Shown here in pieces: positions 39,759 through 48,039 of a DNA stretch of 64,000 nt. Below the pieces are notes generated by a model. The model had not been told where the DNA came from. It ran no database searches and saw only the letters and a program-made list of their open reading frames with translations. Source of the stretch: SZAS-103 sp964640525. GTDB lineage: Bacteria > Pseudomonadota > Gammaproteobacteria > Xanthomonadales > Xanthomonadaceae. The position numbers and the translations under genes are program-made. Each line of letters opens with the position of its first letter. The stretch's first letter is position 1. The stretch covers positions 32,094 to 96,093 of the forward strand of contig CAZXGS010000005.1 of NCBI GenBank assembly GCA_964640525.1, written 5' to 3'.

Positions 39759-41837
39759 ATGCCCGCAAAGCCCAAAGAAACCGTCATCCGGCTGATCGTC
39801 GTCGAAGACCAGCTCGATCACGCCGAGCGCCACATCAGCACGCTGCGCAACGGCGGCATCACGGTGCGGCCGCAACGGCCGCAGAGCCTGGCCGAGCTGA
39901 AAGCGCAACTGTCCGAGGGCCACGTCGATCTGGTGCTGGCATCGCTGGACGCCACGCAGATCCCGTTTCCGGAGGTGATGAAGGCGGCCAACACCAGCAG
40001 CAAGGACATCGCGGTGATCGCGACCATGGGCACGCTGGATGAGGAACGCATGGTTGCCGCGCTGCTTGCCGGCGCGCGCACGCTGGCATTGCGCGATCGG
40101 CCGGAGCAGTTCCGCCTGGCGGTGCGCAACGAGTTCATGGTGCTGGACAACCGCCGCGAACTGCGTCGCATCGAGGTCGCCCTGCACGAATCCGAGCGCC
40201 GTTGCGACTCCCTGATGGCCTCCTCGCGCGACCCGATCGCCTATGTGGCCGACGGCATGCACATCCGCGCCAACGAGGCCTACCTGGAGATGTTCGGCTA
40301 CGAGGACTTCGAGGAAATCGAGGGCCTGCCGTTGCTGGACATGGTCAGCGACCGTGATGCCGATGCCTTCAAGGCACTGCTCAAGAACCTGGCCAAGGGC
40401 GAGCCGCCACCGGAGAAGTACGAGCTGAGTGCACGCCGCGCCGACGGCACGGATTTCGATGCGACGATGGAATTCTCGCAGGCCAAGTACGAGGGCGAGG
40501 CCTGCCTGCAGATCATCTTCCGCCAGCGCCTGGTCGATGCGGACATGCAGGCCGAGCTGGACCGGCTGCGTTACGAGGACCAGGTCACCGGGCTGTCCAA
40601 CCGCCGCCACTTCATGGAGCAGATCGAGCCCATGGTCAAGGCGGCCGCCGATGGCCACAACGACCAGGTCCTGCTGCTGGTCGAGCCGGACAACTATTCC
40701 TCGCTGATGCAGGAAATCGGCATCGGCCACACCGACGAATTCCTCGCCCGCCTCGCTTCCCGCCTGCGCGAGACCCTGGGCGAAAAAGCCATCCTTGCAC
40801 GGTTTTCCGACCACACCTTCGCGGTGCTCAAGGCCGACTCCCCGCCGGATGCGAGCAGGAAGCTGGCCGATTCGATTCGGCTCGCGTTCCAGGGTTTCAT
40901 CGTCGAAGCCGGTGGACGGTCGGTGAACATCACCGTCAGCATCGGCGGCGTGCAAATCGGCGAGAAGATCGCCAGCCTGCAGCAAGTCCTGGGCAAGGCG
41001 GGCCAGGCGGTCAATTCTTCCGCCAGCCTGGGTGGCAACCGGACCGAGATCTTCGACCCCTCGGCGCGCGACCGCGCGGAAACCGAACGCATCGCCGCGT
41101 GGGTGCAGCGCATCAAGGAAGCGCTCCAGGGCGAGGGCTTCGTGCTCCACTACCAGCCGCTCATCAGCATGAGCGGCCAGCCCGGCGAGACCTACGAGGT
41201 CCTGCTGCGCATGCGGATGCCCAACGGCGAGCTGGTGCCGCCGATGAGCTTCCTGCCAATTGGCGAGGAACACGGCCTGCTCGACGACATCGACCGCTGG
41301 GTGGTCCGGCGCGCGATCGAGGTGATCGCAGAGCGCAAGAATGCGGGCAAGAACACCACCTTGTTCGTCAAGGTGACCTCGGCATCGCTGATGGAGGGCG
41401 GGCTGGAGAACCTGGTCGTCGAGGAACTGAAGAAGCACGGCGCGCCGGGCGACCGCTTGGTGCTGGAAATTCCCGAAGCCAAGGTGTTCACCAACCTGCG
41501 CGCCGCGCAGGACTTGCTCAAGGGCATCCATCCGCTCGGCTGCCGGGTCGCGCTGGAGCAATTCGGCGCCGGGTTGAATTCGTTCCAGATGCTCAACCAC
41601 CTGGACGCCGCGTTCCTGAAGATCGATCGCACCTTCTCGGCCGACCTGGCCAAGTCGCCCGAAAACCAGAAGAAGATGCGCGAGATCACCGCCGAGGGCC
41701 ACAATTTGGGCAAGCAGGTGATCGCCGAGTTCGTGCAGGACGCCGGCAGCATGAGCGCGTTGTTCTCGATCGGCGTGGACTATGTGGAAGGCCACTTCCT
41801 GGCCGCGGCGGGGCCGGAGATGAATTACGAGTTCTGA
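39759..41837 (+). CDS. fimX: FimX/FilP-type c-di-GMP receptor for type IV pili
   Basis: A 692-residue protein with a REC-like domain (about 10-125), PAS (about 140-260), GGDEF (about 275-430) and EAL (about 445-690). The length matches Pseudomonas FimX and Xanthomonas FilP. Both enzymatic motifs are degenerate: RFSDHTF replaces RYGGDEF, and YEVLLRM replaces the EALLR core. The protein therefore should bind but not make or cleave c-di-GMP. FimX acts at the cell pole with PilZ and PilB to promote pilus assembly. The REC domain opens with VVEDQLDHAE, but the rest does not follow the usual phospho-receiver pattern. It stands alone between epmB and a MarR-like gene. Confidence 0.93.
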   Translation: MPAKPKETVIRLIVVEDQLDHAERHISTLRNGGITVRPQRPQSLAELKAQLSEGHVDLVLASLDATQIPFPEVMKAANTSSKDIAVIATMGTLDEERMVAALLAGARTLALRDRPEQFRLAVRNEFMVLDNRRELRRIEVALHESERRCDSLMASSRDPIAYVADGMHIRANEAYLEMFGYEDFEEIEGLPLLDMVSDRDADAFKALLKNLAKGEPPPEKYELSARRADGTDFDATMEFSQAKYEGEACLQIIFRQRLVDADMQAELDRLRYEDQVTGLSNRRHFMEQIEPMVKAAADGHNDQVLLLVEPDNYSSLMQEIGIGHTDEFLARLASRLRETLGEKAILARFSDHTFAVLKADSPPDASRKLADSIRLAFQGFIVEAGGRSVNITVSIGGVQIGEKIASLQQVLGKAGQAVNSSASLGGNRTEIFDPSARDRAETERIAAWVQRIKEALQGEGFVLHYQPLISMSGQPGETYEVLLRMRMPNGELVPPMSFLPIGEEHGLLDDIDRWVVRRAIEVIAERKNAGKNTTLFVKVTSASLMEGGLENLVVEELKKHGAPGDRLVLEIPEAKVFTNLRAAQDLLKGIHPLGCRVALEQFGAGLNSFQMLNHLDAAFLKIDRTFSADLAKSPENQKKMREITAEGHNLGKQVIAEFVQDAGSMSALFSIGVDYVEGHFLAAAGPEMNYEF

Positions 41838-41970
41838 GCCTACGTAGATCCCTGCGCCAGGCCGGGATCGCCGCGGCATCGTTCGCCAGCCGCTCGAATC
41901 CCTCGCGCACAGGCCTTTTTTCCCGCACTGGAGTACCCTTGCCGGCGGGTTTCCTCAGGATCGAGGCCTC

Positions 41971-42501
41971 GTGGCGTCCAACCCGTTGACCGTGCTTGCC
42001 CTCCCCCACGAGGGCGCCCCGACGCCGGGCGCGGCGATCGCCCCGGAAGTCGCTGCAACGATGGCGAAATTTCGTACCCTGTTCGCCGCCATCCGCCGCC
42101 ACAACCGCGAGACGCTCGAACGCTGCGGCGTCGGCGCGATGCAATTGCGCGCGCTGGCCATCGTGCGCGACAAGCCTGACCTTGGGGTTTCCGAACTGGC
42201 CAGGATGCTGCTCATCCGCCAACCTTCGGCGAGCAAGTTGGTCGAAGAACTGGTCCACCGCGAGATGCTCTCGCGCAAGCCACATCCTCGTGACGGCCGC
42301 GCCACCGCGTTGCGCCTGCGCAAGACCGGCGCACTGGCGCTGGAACGCGCACCCGGGCCGCATCTTGGCCTGTTGCCGGACGCCCTGGGCAAGATGGATC
42401 CGGCGCGCCTGCAACGGCTGGACGAGGCGATGGCGGATCTGCTTGGCGACCTGCGGGTCGATCCTGCCGAAGGCAGCCTGGAGCCGCTCTCGGACACCTG
42501 A
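41971..42501 (+). CDS. MarR-family winged-helix transcriptional regulator
   Basis: A 176-residue protein from GTG 41971 behind a GAGG-type site. The winged helix-turn-helix region (about 60-125) reads QLRALAIVRDKPDLGVSELA, then RQPSASKLVEELVHREMLSR and a wing with RDGRATALRLRKTG. The N-terminal 30 residues are extra for the family. It may be homodimeric and respond to small aromatic or oxidative ligands. The target is unknown; the divergent region upstream and the integrase-like gene 44 bases downstream are candidates. Confidence 0.85.
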   Translation: MASNPLTVLALPHEGAPTPGAAIAPEVAATMAKFRTLFAAIRRHNRETLERCGVGAMQLRALAIVRDKPDLGVSELARMLLIRQPSASKLVEELVHREMLSRKPHPRDGRATALRLRKTGALALERAPGPHLGLLPDALGKMDPARLQRLDEAMADLLGDLRVDPAEGSLEPLSDT

Positions 42502-42545
42502 ACCCGGCATGAGCCGATATTGCATGCCGTGGTATATTCCACGAC

Positions 42546-43640
42546 ATGCAATTGCTTGGACGGCTGAACCGTGGTCTGGATGGAGTGCAATTTCGCAAGG
42601 CGGCAATCCGGCGGCACGGTCGCCGGTTGCACCCAGCCGCAACGGCGGATGCCATGAGCCTGAGTCATCCGCTGCGGATCGGCGCGGCGATCGCCCGCGC
42701 GGTCGATGAGCTGGCCGAAGTCGATGGCAACCAACACGGCCCGCGACAGCCGCTCGAAGAACAACCCACGCTGGATGCGCAGGAGACCTCGGCAGTCAGC
42801 CGATGGCTGGCGGAATTCAGTCGCTTTCCCGGAACCTTTGACGATTACTTCGACGAGGCGGTGCGCCTGCTGTTCTGGACCTCGCACGTCCGCGGGGTCA
42901 CGGTCTCGGAGATGACCCGCAAGGATGCGCTGGCCTACCAGATCTATCTTTCGACCGCGCGTCGCGGCCTGTCGGGCGAGCGCCAGCGGCTGGCGGTGCA
43001 GGTGGCGATGGGCGTTTTCGGAGCACTCCAGGACGCCGGCCAGATCGAGTCCAGCCCGTGGTCCAAGCGCATGGCTCGCGGCGCCACCCGACCGCGCCCG
43101 GCGGAGCGGCTGCCCAATGCGGAGCAATGGCGCACCCTGCATGCGCATGTGGAGGCGTTGCCGCAGCGCAGCCTGCGGGATCGTCAGCACCGCGAGCGCC
43201 AGCGCTGGATCATCCACCTGTTCCAGCAGACCGGGATCCGTGTCGCCGAGGCGGCGCACCTGCGGATCAACGATTTCCAGCCCTGCCGCGGCCGCTGGCG
43301 GCTGCGGATCGCCGACAACCACGGCCATGAGCGGTTCCTGCCGGTAGGCGAGCAACTGCTGGCCGAACTGCGTCGTTACCGCACCTTCCACGGCGTCGGC
43401 GGCGTACCGATGGCGGCCGATGCCGGGCCAGCCATCCGCACCATCACCGGCAAGTGGGAGCACTTCCTGACCCCGATCGCGATCCAGCGACTGGTCAAGA
43501 GCGTCTTCATGGACGCCGCGCAAGCCCTTCAGGCCACCGACCCGGCCACCGCCGACGGCCTGCACACTGCTTACGCGTGCTGGCTGCGCAGCGCCGGGTC
43601 GGTTCGGCGCCGCTCCGGCACGGCCACGAACGCAGGCTGA
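42546..43640 (+). CDS. Degenerate tyrosine recombinase/integrase-like protein
   Basis: A 364-residue protein. The N-terminal SAM-like core-binding domain covers about 80-175. The C-terminal catalytic domain includes HLFQQTGIRVAEAAHLRINDF, with the first active-site arginine. The second half of the site is not standard. The expected HxxR box is replaced by LHTAYACWLRS, and no nucleophile tyrosine is visible before the end. It is probably inactive, or has another DNA role. Start candidates are 42546 and the inner ATG 42654. It follows the MarR gene and has no adjoining attachment site or phage genes. Confidence 0.75.
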   Translation: MQLLGRLNRGLDGVQFRKAAIRRHGRRLHPAATADAMSLSHPLRIGAAIARAVDELAEVDGNQHGPRQPLEEQPTLDAQETSAVSRWLAEFSRFPGTFDDYFDEAVRLLFWTSHVRGVTVSEMTRKDALAYQIYLSTARRGLSGERQRLAVQVAMGVFGALQDAGQIESSPWSKRMARGATRPRPAERLPNAEQWRTLHAHVEALPQRSLRDRQHRERQRWIIHLFQQTGIRVAEAAHLRINDFQPCRGRWRLRIADNHGHERFLPVGEQLLAELRRYRTFHGVGGVPMAADAGPAIRTITGKWEHFLTPIAIQRLVKSVFMDAAQALQATDPATADGLHTAYACWLRSAGSVRRRSGTATNAG

Positions 43641-43736
43641 GCCGGTTCCGCTCGCCGACGCCTGCCGCGGCCCGCGGAATTCGCGGCGCCCGGATCCTGA
43701 ACCCGGAACCCCTGACCTGGGCGAATGCCGGCTCGC

Positions 43737-45338
43737 TCAATGCGACGCCGCGTTCACGGTGCGGTCGTAGAACGAGGACAGGTCGATGTGCAACTGGTGC
43801 AGCGCATCCGGATTGAGGTAGATCATGTGCCCGGAGGGGTAGTAGTGGAACTCCAGGTTCTTCTTCTGCGCCGGCTCCAGCATCATGTGGGCAAGGTCGT
43901 ACTCGGTGGCGAAGAACGGCGTGGCCATGTCGTACCAGCCGTTGAGCGACATGACGTGCAGGTACGGGTTGGTGCGCATCGCCGCGGCCAGGTCCATCGC
44001 CACGTCGGGGTTGTTCTGGCGGCCCCAGCCACCCGGCGCACGGTGCTTCCAGTCCCATTCGAAGCCGCGGTCGCCGTAGGCCGCCACCTGGTAGGGCATG
44101 TCGGTCTTGTAGCCCAGTTCGCGCACGATGTAGTCGTTGAAGGTGGCGATGAACGCGCCAGAGATGGCGGTGTCGGAGGCGTCGTAGTCCGGGTTCTCGC
44201 CGGCGGCGTCGGCATCCACGCCGGTGTAGCGCGAATCGAAGCGGCCCACGGTCAGGCGCTGATCGCGCAGCAGTTCTTTTTCGAAGCGGCCCAGGTCCAC
44301 GCGCAGGTTGGCACGCTTGATGTATTCGGGCGAAATGCCGATGTAGGCCGACATCTGGTTGGCGATGGCGTCGGTCTCGGCCGGGGTCAGGTTCTGGCCC
44401 TTGGCGAGCGCCTGCGAATACGGGCCGGCGGCGAAGTCGCGCACCTTGTCGAGAAACGGCGCCAGTTCGGCGGGACGGTCGGCCAGCTTGTGGTGGTACC
44501 ACGCGGTCGCCGCGTAGCTTGGCAGGTAGCTGACGTAGGCCTGGTCGTAGCCGGACTGCTCGATGCCGTAGTTGAGGATCGAGGAGAGCAGGATCACGCC
44601 GTTGAGCGCCATCCCGCGGTCCTGCAACTGGTAGGCCACGGCCGCCGCGCGGGTGGTGCCGTAGCTCTCGCCGAACAGGAACTTCGGGCTGGACCAGCGA
44701 CTGAACTTGCTGGTCCAGCGCATGATCGCCTGGGCGAAGGCGTCGGCATCCTCGTCCACGCCCCAGAACTGCTTGGCCTTGACGTCGCCCAGCGGGCGCG
44801 AGTAGCCGGTGCCGATCATGTCGATGAACACCAGGTCGGTCTTGTCGAGCAGGGTGTCGGGGTTGGGCCCGAAGGCATACGGCGCCGGACGGATCGACTC
44901 GGGGCTGGTGGTCTGCACGCGCATCGGGCCGAACGAGCCCATGCGCAGCCAGATCGTCGAGGAACCCGGGCCACCGTTCCACAGGAAGGTCACCGGCCGT
45001 CGCGACGGGCTCGCATCATCGAGGGTGTAGGCGGTGTAGAACACGCTGGCGATCGGCTTGGAATCCTTGTCGCGCAAGGTGACCGTGCCGGCGTGGGCGT
45101 GGTATTTCAGCGTGCGTCCACCGACGGTGATGCTGTGCGCGGTGGACACCTCGCGCTCGGCGACTGGCGGTGCCGTCCAGGCGTCGCCGACTTCCTTGGC
45201 CACGCGATCCTGGTACACCTTGGCCGCGCTCTTGCCACCATCATCGCCGCCGGAATGATCCTGCGCATAAAGCGGCAGGCTCCACAACAGGCTGCACACC
45301 AGCACGGCGGACAACGGCAGGATCGATCGCCTCGACAT
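43737..45338 (-). CDS. Secreted S10-family serine carboxypeptidase
   Basis: A 533-residue exported peptidase. The signal peptide covers about 1-25 (LVCSLLWSLPLYAQ). The serine nucleophile is in FGESYGTTRAAA, the aspartate in SLNGWYDMATPFF and the histidine in YPSGHMIYLNPDA. The oxyanion region WNGGPGSS near 113-121 is present. S10 carboxypeptidases act at acidic pH on C-terminal residues; the protein is presumably periplasmic or secreted. The upstream region holds a MITE-like repeat that starts 22 bases before its start codon. It is monocistronic. Confidence 0.93.
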   Translation of the reverse strand: MSRRSILPLSAVLVCSLLWSLPLYAQDHSGGDDGGKSAAKVYQDRVAKEVGDAWTAPPVAEREVSTAHSITVGGRTLKYHAHAGTVTLRDKDSKPIASVFYTAYTLDDASPSRRPVTFLWNGGPGSSTIWLRMGSFGPMRVQTTSPESIRPAPYAFGPNPDTLLDKTDLVFIDMIGTGYSRPLGDVKAKQFWGVDEDADAFAQAIMRWTSKFSRWSSPKFLFGESYGTTRAAAVAYQLQDRGMALNGVILLSSILNYGIEQSGYDQAYVSYLPSYAATAWYHHKLADRPAELAPFLDKVRDFAAGPYSQALAKGQNLTPAETDAIANQMSAYIGISPEYIKRANLRVDLGRFEKELLRDQRLTVGRFDSRYTGVDADAAGENPDYDASDTAISGAFIATFNDYIVRELGYKTDMPYQVAAYGDRGFEWDWKHRAPGGWGRQNNPDVAMDLAAAMRTNPYLHVMSLNGWYDMATPFFATEYDLAHMMLEPAQKKNLEFHYYPSGHMIYLNPDALHQLHIDLSSFYDRTVNAASH

Positions 45339-45360
45339 GGGAATTCCTTGCGTTCGTGGA

Positions 45361-45491
45361 GGGAACCTCGAAAAACTCCGTCATTCCCGCGAAAGCGGGA
45401 ATCCAGCGTCTTTCAAACCATTGAAATTCAACGACTCTGGATCCCCGCCTGCGCGGGGATGACGAGCAAAAACCGGTTTTTCGAGGTTCCC
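45361..45491. mobile_element. MITE-like element, copy 2 (131 bp)
   Basis: It begins GGGAACCTCGAAAAACTCCG and ends TTTTTCGAGGTTCCC, so the ends are inverted repeats. Inside lie two REP hairpins, CATTCCCGCGAAAGCGGGAATC and GATCCCCGCCTGCGCGGGGATG-type. Both end regions match copy 1 at 29689-29845 in the opposite orientation, while the middle segment differs. It lies in the 278-bp gap between the S10 peptidase start and the end of pgsA; the remaining bases show nothing else. Confidence 0.75.
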
Positions 45492-45616
45492 TGGAGTGGA
45501 ATGGGCATGCCGCCCTGCGCGGGTGATCGACGCGAAACCGGCAGTTCAACCGAACCGGCGCTCTCTGGACAGTGCCGGAAGTCGTGGTCAGCCCACAAGC
45601 GCCGGTCGTTTGCCGG

Positions 45617-46177
45617 TCACTCCCCTTGCAGCGACGGCCACGCCGCGCGCAGATAGCCGTAACCGGACGCCAGGGTCAGCGCAGCGGCGACGGCCAGCAG
45701 CACCTGGCCGACCGCGAAGGTCGGCAGGCCAAGCACCGGATCGGCGTACAGCAGGCCGGTGATGGCCACCATCTGCGCGATGGTCTTCATCTTGCCCAGC
45801 CACTGCACCTTGACCTTGCGCCCCTGCCCGACCTCGGCCATCCACTCGCGTAACGCCGAGATGGCGATCTCGCGGCCGATGATGATCGCCGCCAACAGGG
45901 TCATCACGCGGGTGGGATGCAACTGCACAATCAGCAGCAACGCCACGGTCACCGCCAGCTTGTCGGCCACCGGGTCAAGGAAGGCGCCGAACGCGGAATA
46001 CTGGTTGAAGCGGCGCGCGATCCAGCCGTCGGCCCAGTCGGTGAGCGCGCCGAGCACGAACACCGCCGCTGCCGCGGCGTGCGACCATCGATGCGGCGGC
46101 AGGAAGACGATCGCGATCAGCACCGGCACCAGCAGGATGCGGAACAGGGTGAGGACGGTGGCGAAGGTCATCTTCAT
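45617..46177 (-). CDS. pgsA: CDP-diacylglycerol-glycerol-3-phosphate 3-phosphatidyltransferase
   Basis: PgsA makes phosphatidylglycerophosphate, the first committed step to phosphatidylglycerol and cardiolipin. The 186-residue inner-membrane protein has the CDP-alcohol phosphotransferase signature DWADGWIARRFNQYSAFGAF followed by LDPVADK. About six membrane helices are present. Its ATG overlaps the uvrC stop codon (ATGA), as is usual for uvrC-pgsA in this group, so it is translationally coupled to the DNA repair gene upstream. Confidence 0.96.
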   Translation of the reverse strand: MKMTFATVLTLFRILLVPVLIAIVFLPPHRWSHAAAAAVFVLGALTDWADGWIARRFNQYSAFGAFLDPVADKLAVTVALLLIVQLHPTRVMTLLAAIIIGREIAISALREWMAEVGQGRKVKVQWLGKMKTIAQMVAITGLLYADPVLGLPTFAVGQVLLAVAAALTLASGYGYLRAAWPSLQGE

Positions 46178-48039
46178 CGCGACGCTGCCTGCGGTGTCGC
46201 CGCAACCGCCTGGTCAACGCCGTGCAACGCGGCATGGATGCGCTCGGCCAGTGCCGCGTCGATTCCCGGCACGCGGGCGATGTCCTCCACACCGGCGTTG
46301 CGCACCCCCGCCAGGCCGCCGAAATGCCGCAACAGGCTGGCGCGGCGGCGCGGGCCGACACCCGGGATGGTTTCCAGCGTGCTGGCCTGGCGCGCCTTCT
46401 GGCGCCGTCCGCGGTGGCCGGTGATCGCGAAGCGGTGGGATTCGTCGCGCAATTGCTGGATCAAGTGCAGCGCCGGCGACTCGCTGCCCGGGCGCAACTG
46501 ACTGCCGTCCGGACGGATCAAGGTTTCCTCGCCAGGGCGGCGATCGGCGCCCTTGGCCACACCGACCAGTTCCACCCCCTGCGCGCCCAGCTCGTCCAGC
46601 ACCTCGATGGCCTGCCGCAACTGCCCGTGGCCACCGTCGATCAACAGCACATCGGGGAGCACCGCCTCACCGCTGGCTGCCGCACGGAAGCGCCGTTCCA
46701 GCGCCTGCCGCATCGCCGCGAAATCATCGCCCGGGGTGATGCCGGCGATGTTGTAGCGACGGTACTGGCTGCGCAGCGGGCCTTGCGCGTCGAACACCAC
46801 GCACGAGGCGACGGTCGCCTCGCCCATGGTGTGACTGATGTCGAAGCATTCCATGCGCGCCGGCGGGGTGTGCAGCCCGAGCATGTCGGCCAGCGATTGA
46901 ACCCGCGCACGCTGGGTGGCGCTGCTGCCGATCTGCTGCGCCAGCGCCAGCTCGGCATTGCGCCGGGCCAGATCCAGGTATCGCGCACGGTCGGCGCGCA
47001 CCGATGCCTTCAGCTCGACCCTGTGGCCGGCACGCTCGCCCAGCGCCGTCGCCAGCCATTCGGCATCGTCCGGCGCATGCGACAGCACGACCTCGCGCGG
47101 CGGTTTGTGTTCGCCGTAATACTGCGCGAGGAAGGCGGCCAGCACTTCGCCTTCGCCGGTGGCGCCACCGAGCTTGGGGAAGAACGCGCGGGTGCCGTGG
47201 TTCATGCCGTCGCGAAACGCCAGCAACAGCACGCAGGCCACGCCCGGCGCCATCGCGCAGGCCAGCACGTCCATCTCCACCGCCCCGCCGTCCACCGCCT
47301 GGCGCGACTGGATCTTGCGGATCGCCGCCAGCAGGTCGCGCAGGCGGGCGGCCTCCTCGAACGCCAGCGCGCTGCTGGCGCGTTCCATCTGCGCGGTCAA
47401 TTCCTCGGCCAGCAGATCGCTGCGCCCGTCCAGGAACAACGCGACCTGGTGCACCGCCTCGGCATACGCCTGCGCGTCGATCAGCCCCACGCAGGGCGCC
47501 GAGCAGCGCCCGATCTGGTACTGCAGGCAGGGCCGGCTGCGGTTGCGGAACACGCTGTCCTCGCAGGTGCGCAGGCGGAACAGCTTGCCGATCGCATCCA
47601 GCGTCTCGCGCACCGCGCCCGCGCTCGGGTAGGGACCGAAGTAGCGGTTCTCGCGTGCACGCGGCCCGCGGTGGAAGGCGATCCGCGGCCAGGGCTGGCC
47701 GGTGAGCACGATCGAGGGGTAACTCTTGTCGTCGCGCAGCATCACGTTGTAGCGCGGCCGCAACGCCTTGATGAGCTGGTTTTCCAGCAGCAACGCCTCG
47801 CCGGCGGTGGCGGTGGCGGTGACCTCGATGGCGGCGATCTGCGCCACCATCGCCGCGATCCGCGGCGGGTGCTCGCCCTGGTTGAAATAGCTGCCCACCC
47901 GCGCGCGCAGGTTGGCCGCCTTGCCGACGTACAGCAACGCCCCGTCGGCGGCGAACATCCGGTACACCCCCGGTGCAGTGGTCAGGCGGCGCGCGAATTC
48001 CTTGCCGTCGAAGGCTGCTGCCGGACCGGCTGGGATCAT
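46174..48039 (-). CDS. uvrC: Excinuclease ABC subunit C
   Basis: UvrC makes the two incisions of nucleotide excision repair. The 621-residue protein has a GIY-YIG nuclease domain (GVYRMFAADGALLYVGKAANL near 23-43) and the Cys-rich YQIGRCSAPCVGLI near 172. The UVR motif is in LAFEEAARLRDLL. The RNase H-like domain carries CFDISHTMGEATV and IDGGHGQL, and a C-terminal helix-hairpin-helix pair closes the protein. The start at 48039 overlaps the stop of the thioredoxin-NHL gene (ATGA), and the end overlaps pgsA in the same way. Confidence 0.97.
   Translation of the reverse strand: MIPAGPAAAFDGKEFARRLTTAPGVYRMFAADGALLYVGKAANLRARVGSYFNQGEHPPRIAAMVAQIAAIEVTATATAGEALLLENQLIKALRPRYNVMLRDDKSYPSIVLTGQPWPRIAFHRGPRARENRYFGPYPSAGAVRETLDAIGKLFRLRTCEDSVFRNRSRPCLQYQIGRCSAPCVGLIDAQAYAEAVHQVALFLDGRSDLLAEELTAQMERASSALAFEEAARLRDLLAAIRKIQSRQAVDGGAVEMDVLACAMAPGVACVLLLAFRDGMNHGTRAFFPKLGGATGEGEVLAAFLAQYYGEHKPPREVVLSHAPDDAEWLATALGERAGHRVELKASVRADRARYLDLARRNAELALAQQIGSSATQRARVQSLADMLGLHTPPARMECFDISHTMGEATVASCVVFDAQGPLRSQYRRYNIAGITPGDDFAAMRQALERRFRAAASGEAVLPDVLLIDGGHGQLRQAIEVLDELGAQGVELVGVAKGADRRPGEETLIRPDGSQLRPGSESPALHLIQQLRDESHRFAITGHRGRRQKARQASTLETIPGVGPRRRASLLRHFGGLAGVRNAGVEDIARVPGIDAALAERIHAALHGVDQAVAATPQAASR

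Noticed and set aside
38793..41879. 1028-codon open frame opposite epmB and fimX
   Set aside because: A shadow of two well-supported genes, low-complexity and without a ribosome-binding site.
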